From: Planctomycetota bacterium
GTDB taxonomy: Bacteria; Planctomycetota; Planctomycetia; Pirellulales; Pirellulaceae
Assembly (NCBI GenBank): GCA_016872725.1
Contig: VGZC01000034.1
Location: 1 to 63,732 of the forward strand
Length of the DNA: 63,732 bases
Direction: 5' to 3'
Position numbers and translations under genes: made by a program. Position 1 is the first letter of the stretch. Each line of letters begins with the position of its first letter. The notes below the pieces were generated by a model. That model saw only the letters and a program-made list of their open reading frames with translations, had not been told where the DNA came from and did not search any database. Positions 22,910 through 31,717 of this stretch are shown one piece after another.

Positions 22910-25264
22910 TCAGTAGAGAAGGAACGTGCGGCGGTGGTCGAGGAACGCGCGCAGGTCCGCGTCATACCGTTCCAGGATGTCGTCGACGGCCTTCCCGTCG
23001 CGTACCGATTCCCACACCGCCTTGTTGCCGAGCAGCCGGTCGTACTTGTCGACCGTCCACGCATCGGGGTACGCTTCGCGCAGTCGCCTCGCGATGGCGA
23101 ATCCCGCGCGCAACGGATCGACCGCCGCGCGGTCGGTGATCGTGATTTGGATCCCGCCGCACCGCTCGCCGCGAAACACGTTTTCCGACGGCGTGAACCA
23201 GACGGGCATGAATCGAAGACCGGAGAGGTTGTCGGCGTTGAGTACCTTCGAAAACGGTATCGGATCGAGCCACGGCGCTCCGAACCACTCGAACGGCGTA
23301 TCGGTCCCGCGCCCGACCGAGACGTTCGTGGTCTCCAAGAGGCCGATGCCTGGGTAGAGCAGGGCGGCGTCGAGCGTGCGCATATTGGGAGACGTGTTGA
23401 CCCATGGGAGGTCCGTGGCGTCGTAGTAGTCGGACCGCCGCCAGCCTTCCATGCGCACGACGTGCAGGTCCAATCGCAAACCCCGGTCCCCGCGGATCAT
23501 GCCCGCGAGCTCGCCCGACGTCATTCCGTGCCGCACCGGAACGCGATGGTAACCGACGAACGACTCGCGGCCGGCGTCGAGCACGGGGCCGGACACATCG
23601 ACGCCGTTGATCGGGTTGGGGCGGTCGAGCACGACGAACCGTTTGCCGTGTTCCGCCGCCGCCTCCATCGCCAGACCCATCGTCGAAACGTACGTATAAA
23701 ACCGCGTGCCGATGTCCTGGATATCGAATACCAGCGTATCGATCTCGGCCAGGCTTTCCGCTGTCGGTTTGCGCGTCGCGCCATACAGGCTGTGGACGCG
23801 GATTCGGGTCGCGGGATCGACCGAGTCGTCGATGCGCGACACGTCCAACTTCCCTTCGATGCCGTGCTCGGGACTGAAGAGGGCGGCAAGCCGAACGCCC
23901 TCGGCGCGGCGCAGGATCTCGGTCGTCGTCGTCCCGTCGGCGGCAATGCCCGTCTGATTGGTGATGAGCCCCACGCGGCTGCCCCGCAGCAGCGCGCAAC
24001 CGTCGCGACGCAGAACGTCGATCCCCGTCAGCACGGGACTCGTTTCCGGCCAGGAATCCACCGACGCTTGCGCGGCCCGATTGGGCCTTGGCGCGTCGAC
24101 AATCGCGGAGGCGATGATGGTCCCCAGTCGGCCCGCGAGCGGATTGACCAATCCCTTGCCGTCGGGATGGACCCGATTGCTCAGGAAGATGAAGAACAGG
24201 TCGAGCTCCGGATCGATCCACAGAACGGTGCCGGTAAAACCGCCGTGCCCGAACGCGGACGCGGAAAACGTCTCGCCGCGATTCGACGAGTATGCGGACC
24301 GCTTATCCCAGCCGAGTCCCCGCACGCCGCCGGGAATACGGATCGGCGCGGTCATCGCGTCGACCGTCGCCGGGCCGAGCACGCGCTGCCCGGCGTATTC
24401 GCCGCGGTTGAGCATCATTTGCGAGTAGACGGCGAGATCCGACGCGGTAGAGAACAAGCCGGCGTGCCCCGCGATTCCGCCGAGCGCATGGGCGCGGGGA
24501 TCGTGGACGTCGCCTTGAATCCAAGCACCGTCCCTCGATTCGGTCGGCGCCGCGCGCTGTCGCAACGCGTCCGGAGGCAGATAGCCCGTTTCCCGCATGC
24601 CCAGCGGTCCGAAGATCCGCGATTGGGAATACGCGTGGATATCGTGTCCCGCCACCTTGCGGATCAGCTCGGCAAGCACGATGAAACCGACGTCGGAATA
24701 GATGAACCGTTCCCCCGGACGATGCGCGGGCTTGAGATCGCAGATCCGTTGCCACGCCGCTTCCGGCCCGTTTGAATAGTCATCGAGCGTGTTGTCCGCG
24801 ATCAATCCGGACGTGTGGACGAGCAACTGCCCGACGGTGATCGCGTCCTTCCCGTTTCGGCCGAAGTCGGGCAAGTGGTCGGCGGCCTTGTCGCGCAATC
24901 GGACCTTGCCGTCCTCGACAAGCGTCATCAGGCTGGTGGCGGTCGCGACCGGTTTGGTGATCGACGCCATGTCGAAAAGCGTGTCGACCGTCATCGGCGC
25001 GGGCGCCGGTTCGAGTTGCCGGTTTCCGTAGGCGCGGAGCCAAGCGAGTTTGCCGTGACGACCGAACGCGAGCACGCAACCGGGCATCTTGCGCTCCTCG
25101 ATCGCCCGCTCGATCTCCGGTCCCACCCTCGACAACCGCGCGGCGTCGAACCCGAGTTCGGCGGGCTCGGCCTTCGGCAGTTCGGCCCGCGCGGTCGAGA
25201 CCGCCATGGCCGGAAGGCAGATCGCGAGGAATCGGAAAACGCCGCGATGGGAACGCGAAATCAT
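22910..25264 (-). CDS. serine beta-lactamase-fold / NamZ (DUF1343) fusion protein
   Basis: A 784-residue exported protein with a signal peptide cut near 'STARA'. Residues about 30-390 are a class C beta-lactamase-like serine hydrolase: S-I-T-K at 101-104, Y-S-D at 189-191, and 'GHGGFTG' as the third motif. Residues about 405-784 are DUF1343/NamZ: 'GLITNQTG', 'LFSPEHGIEG', 'LVFDIQDIGTRFYTYVSTM', 'VLDRPNPI'. NamZ of Bacillus is an exo-N-acetylmuramidase (established knowledge). The two halves could act together on muropeptides. A GAGG sits eight bases before ATG. It follows the aldose-epimerase gene by 21 bases, so they are probably cotranscribed; murQ and a sugar kinase lie nearby on the other strand. 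Confidence 0.9.
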   Translation of the reverse strand: MISRSHRGVFRFLAICLPAMAVSTARAELPKAEPAELGFDAARLSRVGPEIERAIEERKMPGCVLAFGRHGKLAWLRAYGNRQLEPAPAPMTVDTLFDMASITKPVATATSLMTLVEDGKVRLRDKAADHLPDFGRNGKDAITVGQLLVHTSGLIADNTLDDYSNGPEAAWQRICDLKPAHRPGERFIYSDVGFIVLAELIRKVAGHDIHAYSQSRIFGPLGMRETGYLPPDALRQRAAPTESRDGAWIQGDVHDPRAHALGGIAGHAGLFSTASDLAVYSQMMLNRGEYAGQRVLGPATVDAMTAPIRIPGGVRGLGWDKRSAYSSNRGETFSASAFGHGGFTGTVLWIDPELDLFFIFLSNRVHPDGKGLVNPLAGRLGTIIASAIVDAPRPNRAAQASVDSWPETSPVLTGIDVLRRDGCALLRGSRVGLITNQTGIAADGTTTTEILRRAEGVRLAALFSPEHGIEGKLDVSRIDDSVDPATRIRVHSLYGATRKPTAESLAEIDTLVFDIQDIGTRFYTYVSTMGLAMEAAAEHGKRFVVLDRPNPINGVDVSGPVLDAGRESFVGYHRVPVRHGMTSGELAGMIRGDRGLRLDLHVVRMEGWRRSDYYDATDLPWVNTSPNMRTLDAALLYPGIGLLETTNVSVGRGTDTPFEWFGAPWLDPIPFSKVLNADNLSGLRFMPVWFTPSENVFRGERCGGIQITITDRAAVDPLRAGFAIARRLREAYPDAWTVDKYDRLLGNKAVWESVRDGKAVDDILERYDADLRAFLDHRRTFLLY

Positions 25265-25285
25265 GGCATGATCCTCGGCACGCGG

Positions 25286-26239
25286 TCATGAAACGGCGAT
25301 ATCGACTCGAGCAACAAGGCTCTCGCCCGGTTCGAGTACGCGGAGCCCCGACGGGATCCCGGCCGCGTCCAATCGCACGGCATTCGGAACGCAGGTCAAC
25401 GGTTCGATGCAGACGGCCTCGCGGTGACCCGGCGTATAGACGACGCACGTCGTGAACGGGCGATCGAAGGTCATCGCGACGCGACGCCGGCTGGACGGAT
25501 CGGAGATCGTGGTTCGGCACCAACCGTCCTCCGCGAAGACGAGTCCGCCGAACACGTTGTCAAACTGCATTTCGCCGAATGGGATGCCCTCGTGGAATGC
25601 ATCGGCATCGCGAAGCCGAAACCGCAAGCCCGTGGGCACGAGATCGTCGAGTTCGTATTCCTCGCTGACGGGGAGCGTCACGACGCATTCCGCGCCGTCC
25701 TCGCCGCCCAGCGGCACGCGAAAATAGGGATGGGTCCCAAACCCGACCGGAAGCGGCTGGTCGGACGGATTGTCGATCGAGTAGACGCCGTTCAATCGGT
25801 TGCCATGGAGCGCGTATTCCGCGCGGATGCGGAAATCGGCTGGCCAGTAGGCGAGGAGGCGGGGATCGTCGACCGACGCGTGGAACTCGCCGACGATCCG
25901 GTTCCGTTCATGATCGAGGACGCGCCACGGCCGCGTGTGCGCGAATCCATGGATCGCATGGCCGCGGCCGTCCGACGGTTCGATCGCAAACGCGCGGCCT
26001 CGGAACGTGAACGTCCCGCCCGCGATGCGCCCTGGAAACGGGAAGAGCAACGGGATCCCGCTGCCCGACACGCGCCGGCCGCCCCGCTCGAACCCCGCTT
26101 CCGCCCAAATCACCTCGATCCGTTCGTCCCCAAACGCGGCTTCAAACGAAAAGCAATTGAAACCGAGACTCGTGAGAATCCGGGCGACCGCTCCCGTATC
26201 GCGATCGCGGATTTCCAAAACGTGACGGGCATGCGACAT
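25286..26239 (-). CDS. aldose 1-epimerase family protein
   Basis: A 317-residue galactose-mutarotase fold protein. The catalytic pieces are histidine in 'GHAIHGFAHTRPW', histidine in 'VGFGTHPYFRVP' and glutamate in 'AVCIEPLTCVPNAV'. The family interconverts alpha and beta anomers of aldoses or their phosphates. The 5' end overlaps the 3' end of the upstream membrane-protein gene by 98 bases in a different frame on the same strand, which is unusually large. It precedes the NamZ fusion gene by 21 bases, so a sugar-related role in the same unit is likely. Substrate cannot be told from sequence. Confidence 0.88.
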   Translation of the reverse strand: MSHARHVLEIRDRDTGAVARILTSLGFNCFSFEAAFGDERIEVIWAEAGFERGGRRVSGSGIPLLFPFPGRIAGGTFTFRGRAFAIEPSDGRGHAIHGFAHTRPWRVLDHERNRIVGEFHASVDDPRLLAYWPADFRIRAEYALHGNRLNGVYSIDNPSDQPLPVGFGTHPYFRVPLGGEDGAECVVTLPVSEEYELDDLVPTGLRFRLRDADAFHEGIPFGEMQFDNVFGGLVFAEDGWCRTTISDPSSRRRVAMTFDRPFTTCVVYTPGHREAVCIEPLTCVPNAVRLDAAGIPSGLRVLEPGESLVARVDIAVS

Positions 26240-27233
26240 GGAAAGGGGCTCCGCAATCCGACCTACCTAGAAAAACAGGCGCGCCCGACGCTCCCGATGC
26301 GGCTTCGATCGCGGAACGCGGCGCGGGACGGAAAATCCGTTGGGAAACAACCGTCATGGCGACAACCGTGACGACCATGAGAACGGTCGCTTGGGTGATC
26401 TTGGCCCGCGTAGTGTCGCCCATCGCGAGCGCCGCGAGAAGATGGCAAAGCGCGAGCGACGCGAGCACCGCCAGAAGGAACAGGCCGGTCGCCGACAGGT
26501 CGCCGCCCATCAAGGCCCTCTGACCGGATGGCGGGAGTCGCGTCAGAACCCAAAGGCCGACGGGAATCTGAACGAGTGTCGGGATCAACGCCCAGCACGC
26601 GCCCCATCGCACCAATCGCCAACCGTTCTCCTCCGAATCCGCGTTTCGGTCACTCGCGAGCACGGCCGTCCACAAACCGCTCACGGCGATCGACGCGAGG
26701 ATGGCGTGGATCGAACGCGGCAACACCGAACCCGACACGATCAATCCGCGGAATTCCGATGACGCGATCCCGTCCGTCGCATCGCCGCCCGCATGGACGA
26801 GCTCGGAGATCACCGTGAACAGAACGGGGAAATGGTAGGCGAGGTTCGTGAAGGCAAGCATCGCGAGGAATGAGCGAACGCACCGCGCGGCGAACGACGA
26901 TTCGGTCGCGCGCCGCCAGAACCGCGCGTGCACGAGCATCAGGATCAACGAGAATGCGACCTCGATGATTCCGAACAGGATCTTCGAGGGGAGTCGGGCT
27001 GCGACTTCCCGCAGGCCGACCGACCACTGCGGCCAGCCGCTCGCAAGGCCCAGCATGCCTCCGATCAGCAAACCGCCGATCGCCGCGCGGAGCAGGCGCC
27101 GGCCGAGAATTCCGGCGGCTCGATCACCGCGATGTTCCTTCCATTCGAGCGCGACGGCGAGGAGCGGGCCTCCGGTCGCGACGTTGACGCAAAGGAGGTG
27201 GCAACCGAGGAGGAGCGAGGTGATCCAATCCAT
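26142..27233 (-). CDS. polytopic membrane protein of unknown function
   Basis: A 363-residue protein with about eight hydrophobic helices, starting MDWITSLLLGCHLLCVNVATGGPLLAVALEWKEHRG. Later helices include 'IEVAFSLILMLVHARFW', 'SFLAMLAFTNLAYHFPVLFTVI' and 'LLAVLASLALCHLLAALA'. A histidine occurs in several helices, recalling cytochrome-like or bd-oxidase-related proteins, but no definite haem motif is seen and I do not assign a function. Start ATG at 27233 follows a non-conserved arginine-rich extension of the open frame. Its last 98 bases overlap the epimerase gene, and the C-terminal 40 residues encoded there look unstructured, so a frameshift-altered tail is possible. Confidence 0.7.
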   Translation of the reverse strand: MDWITSLLLGCHLLCVNVATGGPLLAVALEWKEHRGDRAAGILGRRLLRAAIGGLLIGGMLGLASGWPQWSVGLREVAARLPSKILFGIIEVAFSLILMLVHARFWRRATESSFAARCVRSFLAMLAFTNLAYHFPVLFTVISELVHAGGDATDGIASSEFRGLIVSGSVLPRSIHAILASIAVSGLWTAVLASDRNADSEENGWRLVRWGACWALIPTLVQIPVGLWVLTRLPPSGQRALMGGDLSATGLFLLAVLASLALCHLLAALAMGDTTRAKITQATVLMVVTVVAMTVVSQRIFRPAPRSAIEAASGASGAPVFLGRSDCGAPFHVACPSRFGNPRSRYGSGRPDSHESRFQLLFV

Positions 27234-27543
27234 CGAGCGTGCGTTCCGGCTCCGAGGGGACGGCGAATCGACTTGGATTCCCCACGCGCTACCGCGGCGC
27301 GCCGGGATGGTCGATCGAATGTACTCGACGCGCGCGGCCGCGTGAACGGTGGGCGAGCCCGCCGACCGCGTCCGGAAGGCCCCACGGCGGCGGCGGCCGG
27401 ACTCCAAGGCGCTAGGGATCCGGCGGCCGGACCGAACGGAACCTCGAATCAAACGCTTCCGCACTCGACGTTCGTCGAGTAAACTCACGGCTCGGTTTCG
27501 GCGGTCCGGTTTCCATCGAGTTGTCTTGAATGGGGGAGCTCCC
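27234..27543. other. 310-base divergent intergenic region between the two sugar-locus operons
   Basis: No gene is supported. It separates leftward (membrane protein-epimerase-NamZ) from rightward (SGNH-DUF1080-murQ-kinase-peptidase) units, so promoters for both should be here. A perfect seven-base inverted repeat, CTCGACG-TT-CGTCGAG, at 27464-27479 is a possible operator. I could not find convincing -35/-10 pairs. Confidence 0.4.
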
Positions 27544-28902
27544 ATGTGTGCGCCTCGGCGGTTCGCGCGGTGGTTCGCTTGGCTCATGATCGCGGGATGG
27601 CCTCTCGCGGCTTCGAGCGCCGATCCGGCGCAGCCCGTGGGGAAGATCGCGCTTGCCGCGGGTGAGACACTCGTGTTCCTCGGCGACAGCATCACGCACC
27701 AGTGCCTCTATACGCAGTATGTCGAGGACTTCTTCTACACGCGTCAGCCCGGCGTCCGCGCGAAGTTCCACAACGCGGGAGTCGGAGGCGCCCGCGCGTG
27801 GGACGCGCTCCAGCGTTTCGAACGGGACGTGGCGGCCTACCACCCCAAATACGTCACCGTGCTGCTCGGCATGAATGACGGGACCTACCAGCCGTACAAC
27901 GACGAGGTTTTCCAAACGTACCGGACCGATATGTCCCAGGTCATCGAGCGGATCAAGGCGGCGAGAGCGATCCCCGTCCTGATGACTCCGACGATGTTTG
28001 ATTCGCGCGCCGCGCGATTGGGTGGTCGCACTCAACAACCCGAACGGCTCGAACTCTACAACTCGGTGCTCGCCTACTACGGCGCGTGGCTTCGTGAAAT
28101 CGCCGTCGAGAACGGATACGGGTTCGTCGACATGTACGGCCCGCTCAACAACCTCACGCTCGAACAGCGCCGAGTGAACCCCTCATTCACGATGATCAAG
28201 GACGCCGTGCACCCCGACGCGCCCGGACAGATCGTCATGGCCGCCGCCCTGCTCGAACACATGGGGCAGCGGGGGCCCCTTTCCAACATCACCGTCCAGC
28301 CCGACGCCAAGGGACAATTCGCCGTTCGGGCGACCGGGGGCGAAGCGGCCGACCTGACCGTCGAAGGCGATCGGATCCGGTTCACCTGGACCGCGAAAGG
28401 ACTCCCGTTCGCGCTTCCCGAAGAGGCTCGTCCCGGCGCGAAGTTGCTCGCCCTCGGACATCGGATGAGCCGGGAAGGGCTGGAAGTGCACGGAATGAAA
28501 CCGGGCCGCTACCGGCTGACGATCGACGGTGAGCCCGTCGGAGAATTCGCGTCGGCCGCGCTCGAACGCCACATCGAGCTCCAAGAGAATGAAAAGACTC
28601 CGCAGTTCCGGCAAGCCTTGCGCGTCGCCGAACTCAATAAGCAGCGGAACAGCGGTCCGGTCCACGCGCTTCGCGGCGAGTGGCTCCAGTTCCAACAATA
28701 CGCGCGGCTCAAGCGACAGCTCGAAGCGAAGCCCGACGATGCCAAGGTCGCCGAGGATCTCGCGAAACTCAAGGAACGCATCGACACGATCGAGGACCGT
28801 ATCCGCGAACACGAAGCGGCGGCCGCCAAAATCGAGGACGAGATTTTTCAAACGAATCAGCCGAAGCCGCGCACCTATGTTCTGGAGCGGATCGAATCGT
28901 AG
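27544..28902 (+). CDS. exported SGNH/GDSL hydrolase with C-terminal coiled coil
   Basis: A 452-residue protein with a signal peptide ('WFAWLMIAGWPLAASSA'). The SGNH blocks are all visible: serine in 'VFLGDSITHQCLY', glycine in 'FHNAGVGGARAWD', asparagine in 'VLLGMNDGTYQ', and the Asp-His pair in 'IKDAVHPDAPGQ'. Such esterases remove acetyl groups from polysaccharides or peptidoglycan. A C-terminal extension (about residues 330-450) ends in a heptad-like helix ('DLAKLKERIDTIEDRIREHEAAAAKIE', given in part). GGGGAG precedes the ATG. It is first in a rightward unit with DUF1080, murQ and a sugar kinase, consistent with a role on cell-wall or sugar polymers. Confidence 0.9.
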   Translation: MCAPRRFARWFAWLMIAGWPLAASSADPAQPVGKIALAAGETLVFLGDSITHQCLYTQYVEDFFYTRQPGVRAKFHNAGVGGARAWDALQRFERDVAAYHPKYVTVLLGMNDGTYQPYNDEVFQTYRTDMSQVIERIKAARAIPVLMTPTMFDSRAARLGGRTQQPERLELYNSVLAYYGAWLREIAVENGYGFVDMYGPLNNLTLEQRRVNPSFTMIKDAVHPDAPGQIVMAAALLEHMGQRGPLSNITVQPDAKGQFAVRATGGEAADLTVEGDRIRFTWTAKGLPFALPEEARPGAKLLALGHRMSREGLEVHGMKPGRYRLTIDGEPVGEFASAALERHIELQENEKTPQFRQALRVAELNKQRNSGPVHALRGEWLQFQQYARLKRQLEAKPDDAKVAEDLAKLKERIDTIEDRIREHEAAAAKIEDEIFQTNQPKPRTYVLERIES

Positions 28903-28919
28903 CCCGATTTGCCAACAGC

Positions 28920-28987
28920 GTCGCCACGCTCGCCAGAGCGTGGGCCCGGCAACGTCGCCACGCTCGCCAGAGCGTGGGCCCGGCAAC
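28920..28987. repeat. two-copy 34-bp tandem repeat with internal palindrome
   Basis: Two identical 34-base units lie at 28920-28953 and 28954-28987, followed by the start of a third (GTCG). Each has an eight-base inverted repeat, CCACGCTC and GAGCGTGG, around a GCCA loop. They fall between the SGNH and DUF1080 genes and belong to the same style of GC-rich palindromic intergenic units as the array at 43325-43838. Confidence 0.9.
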
Positions 28988-29038
28988 GTCGACCGGCGCC
29001 CATCCGACCTTTCATCGACCTCCAAGGGAGAACTCGCC

Positions 29039-29746
29039 ATGATGCTCGCTCATCGCCGTTTCGCATTCCATGCCGCCATGCTCGGACTCGCTTGGGGAGG
29101 CCTTGCCGCCCACGCGGAGGAAGGCAAGTTCGTTCGCATCTTCAACGGCAAGGACCTTGCCGGTTGGAAAGGAAACACCGATCACTGGTCCGTGCGGGAC
29201 GGCGCGATCACCGGCCAGACAACGGCCGACAAGGTCCTCAAACACAACACGTTCGTCGTCTATCAGGAAGGCCTTCCCGCCGATTTCGAATTGAAACTGC
29301 AATACCGAATCGTCGGCGGCAACTCGGGAATCCAATATCGGAGCAAGGTCATCGATGCGGAGAAGTTCATCGTCGGCGGATACCAGGCCGACATCGATTC
29401 CAATCCGCGGTTTTCGGGGATCAACTACGATGAGCGAGGTCGAGGAGTGCTCGCCGAACGCGGCCAGGCGGTCCGCATTGCGGCCGGCGGCGAGAAAGAG
29501 ACGATCGGTTCGCTTGGAGATCGCGACGCGCTGCAAGCGAAGATCAAGAACGAGGATTGGAACGAGTATCGCATCGTCGCGAAAGGAAACCACCTTCAAC
29601 ATTTCATCAACGGCGTCCTGATGTCCGAGGTGATTGACGAGCAGGGCGCCAAGTCGGCCGCGAAGGGCGTGATCGCGCTGCAACTCCACCAGGGACCGCC
29701 GATGGTCGTTCAATTCAAGGACATCGAACTGATGGAATGCCCGTAG
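29039..29746 (+). CDS. DUF1080 (3-keto-disaccharide hydrolase-like) exported protein
   Basis: A 235-residue protein: signal peptide (cut near 'AAHAEE'), then the DUF1080 concanavalin-like fold beginning 'KFVRIFNGKDLAGWKG', with the hallmark 'DFELKLQYRIVGGNSGIQYRS', 'VGGYQADID', 'WNEYRIVAKGNHLQHFINGVLM' and 'GVIALQLHQGPPMVVQFKDIEL'. DUF1080 proteins are abundant in planctomycetes; some act on 3-keto-glycosides. The ATG at 29039 has AAGGGAG upstream. It follows the tandem repeat and precedes murQ by 15 bases. Sugar binding or hydrolysis outside the cytoplasm is the likely role. Confidence 0.92.
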   Translation: MMLAHRRFAFHAAMLGLAWGGLAAHAEEGKFVRIFNGKDLAGWKGNTDHWSVRDGAITGQTTADKVLKHNTFVVYQEGLPADFELKLQYRIVGGNSGIQYRSKVIDAEKFIVGGYQADIDSNPRFSGINYDERGRGVLAERGQAVRIAAGGEKETIGSLGDRDALQAKIKNEDWNEYRIVAKGNHLQHFINGVLMSEVIDEQGAKSAAKGVIALQLHQGPPMVVQFKDIELMECP

Positions 29747-29761
29747 CGCGGAGCGGCGCGG

Positions 29762-30652
29762 ATGCTTGACCGACTCGCCACGGAAGGGCGAAACCCAGCT
29801 TCCGACGACCTGGATCGGCTCGGGCCGCTCGAACTCGTGCGGCTGATCAACGCCGAGGATGCGAAAGTCGCGGCCGCGGTCGCCGCCGAGGATGCGAGGA
29901 TCGCCCGATTGATCGAGGGCGTGGCCGATCGAATGCGGCGCGGCGGCCGATTGATCTACGTGGGAGCGGGCACGTCGGGTCGCCTCGGCGTGCTCGACGC
30001 GGCCGAATGCCCTCCGACGTTCAACACGCGGCCCGAGCAGGTGGTCGGCGTGATCGCGGGCGGGGCCGCGGCGCTCACGCGCGCGATCGAGGGGGCCGAG
30101 GATTCCCCCGAACGAGGCGCGGCCGACTTGGCGGCCTTGGATCTTCGGGATTCGGACTGCGTCGTCGGCGTCGCGACCAGCGGACGCACGCCATATGTGC
30201 TCGGCGCGCTCGCGTTCGCCCGGTCGCGCGGCGCCCTCACCGCCGGAATCAGTTGCAACCCCGACTCCGAACTCGAACCGCTCTGCGATATGCGTGTTTG
30301 TCCGATCGTCGGACCCGAGGTCGTCTCGGGATCGACCCGCATGAAGGCCGGCACGGCGACCAAGTTGGTGCTCAATACGTTGACGACTTCGGTCATGGTT
30401 CTTCTCGGCAAGACGTACAAGAATTGGATGGTCGACCTGCGGGCGACCAACAGCAAACTCGTCGCCCGATCCCGCCGGATCGTCAGCGGGATTACCGGGC
30501 TCGCGCCGGACGCCGCCGAGGAGTTGCTCGCGCTCTGCGGAGGTGAAGTCAAAACGGCGATCGTCGCCGCGCTGCGGAGTTCCGGCCCCGACGAGGCCCG
30601 CTCGCGATTGGACGCTGTGTCCGGACGGCTGCGCGACGCGCTCGAGGAGTAG
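29762..30652 (+). CDS. murQ: N-acetylmuramic acid 6-phosphate etherase
   Basis: A 296-residue SIS-domain enzyme that removes the lactyl ether from MurNAc-6-phosphate, giving GlcNAc-6-phosphate. Diagnostic blocks: 'TEGRNPASDDLDRL' near the N terminus, 'IYVGAGTSGRLGVLDAAECPPTF' with the catalytic glutamate, 'EDSPERGAADL', 'VVGVATSGRTPYV', and 'VSGSTRMKAGTATKLVLN'. Length is standard. It begins 15 bases after the DUF1080 gene and is followed 3 bases later by a BadF-type sugar kinase. Together with NamZ on the opposite strand it points to MurNAc salvage. Confidence 0.95.
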   Translation: MLDRLATEGRNPASDDLDRLGPLELVRLINAEDAKVAAAVAAEDARIARLIEGVADRMRRGGRLIYVGAGTSGRLGVLDAAECPPTFNTRPEQVVGVIAGGAAALTRAIEGAEDSPERGAADLAALDLRDSDCVVGVATSGRTPYVLGALAFARSRGALTAGISCNPDSELEPLCDMRVCPIVGPEVVSGSTRMKAGTATKLVLNTLTTSVMVLLGKTYKNWMVDLRATNSKLVARSRRIVSGITGLAPDAAEELLALCGGEVKTAIVAALRSSGPDEARSRLDAVSGRLRDALEE

Positions 30653-30655
30653 GCC

Positions 30656-31636
30656 GTGGCCCGACGCGTCCTGGGGATCGACGGAGGAGGCAGCAAGACC
30701 GACGCGTGGATCGGCGAAGTCGACGATCGCGGCGCGTTGACGGTGGTCGGTCGCGCCGCGGGACCGCCATCCAACCCCCGCGCCGTCGGCTTTGAAGCGT
30801 CTGAAAAAGCCATTACCGAATCGATCGATGCGGCGCGGCGAGCGAGCCGTATCGAGGGCGCGCCGATCGAGTCGGTTTGCCTGGCCCTCGCGGGGGCCGG
30901 ACGCGCGTCCGAACAAGACGAACTTCGGGCCCGGTTCGCCGCCGCGGGGTGGACGGCTCGCATTCGATTCGTCCACGACGGATGGGCCGCGCTGGCCTCC
31001 GCGTTCGACGACCCGATCGGGGTCGCCCTCATCGCGGGCACCGGGTCTCTCGCGTTCGCGCGGGATCGATCGTCGCGCGAAGCCCGAGCCGGCGGATGGG
31101 GATATTGGTTCGGAGACGAGGGAAGCGGGTTCGATCTCGGGCGACAGACGCTGCGCGCCGTATCCCGGGCGGTCGACGGTCGCGGCCCCGCGACCTCGCT
31201 CGTCCAGCTCGTGTTCGAACAGTTCGGAATCCGCGAAGGAAGCCAGCTCGTCGAAGTGCTTTACAAAGCCGAATCGCCCCGCGGCCGCATCGCGACCCTC
31301 GCGCCGCTCGTGTTCGCCGCGGCCGACCAGAGCGACGGTCCCGCCCTCGCAATACTCGACGACGCGGCCGCCGCACTGTCGGAGCATGTCGTCGCGCTCG
31401 TCGAACGACTCGCATTCCCGCGCGTTGGATTCCCATTGGCACTCGCCGGAGGACTCCTCATCCACGGCTCCACGCTGCGCGCGAGACTGCTCGACGCGCT
31501 GGCCGCACGCGGACTCATGCCCGCCGCGCCCTTCGTTGTCCGGGAACCCGTCGTCGGCGCGCTGCGGATCGCGTCCCGCGAACCGCCCGTTGGGTTGGCG
31601 GGTGATGGTGGTGGAGCAGACGGAGCCGTGCCATAA
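30656..31636 (+). CDS. BadF/BadG-type N-acetylhexosamine kinase
   Basis: A 326-residue ASKHA-fold ATPase. The phosphate loop is 'LGIDGGGSKTDAWIG', followed by 'LALAGAGRA', the second phosphate motif 'VALIAGTGSLAFA', and 'GWGYWFGDEGSGFDLGRQTLRAV', typical of the GlcNAc/MurNAc kinase branch (NagK/MurK-like). The start is GTG at 30656, three bases after the murQ stop. The likely reaction is ATP-dependent phosphorylation of MurNAc or GlcNAc, which would feed MurQ. That is inference from the neighbours. The C terminus ends in a glycine-rich tail (GDGGGADGAVP). Confidence 0.9.
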   Translation: MARRVLGIDGGGSKTDAWIGEVDDRGALTVVGRAAGPPSNPRAVGFEASEKAITESIDAARRASRIEGAPIESVCLALAGAGRASEQDELRARFAAAGWTARIRFVHDGWAALASAFDDPIGVALIAGTGSLAFARDRSSREARAGGWGYWFGDEGSGFDLGRQTLRAVSRAVDGRGPATSLVQLVFEQFGIREGSQLVEVLYKAESPRGRIATLAPLVFAAADQSDGPALAILDDAAAALSEHVVALVERLAFPRVGFPLALAGGLLIHGSTLRARLLDALAARGLMPAAPFVVREPVVGALRIASREPPVGLAGDGGGADGAVP

Positions 31637-31717
31637 TCACGGGCCACGGACGGGCCGGTCAACGGCGACGGGCCGGCGACGGTATCTTTTTTCTTACACG
31701 ACAGGCGAGTCACGACG

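Noticed and set aside
29012-31465. 817-residue open frame antisense to DUF1080, murQ and the kinase
   Set aside because: Covers three confirmed genes on the other strand and has no motif of its own.
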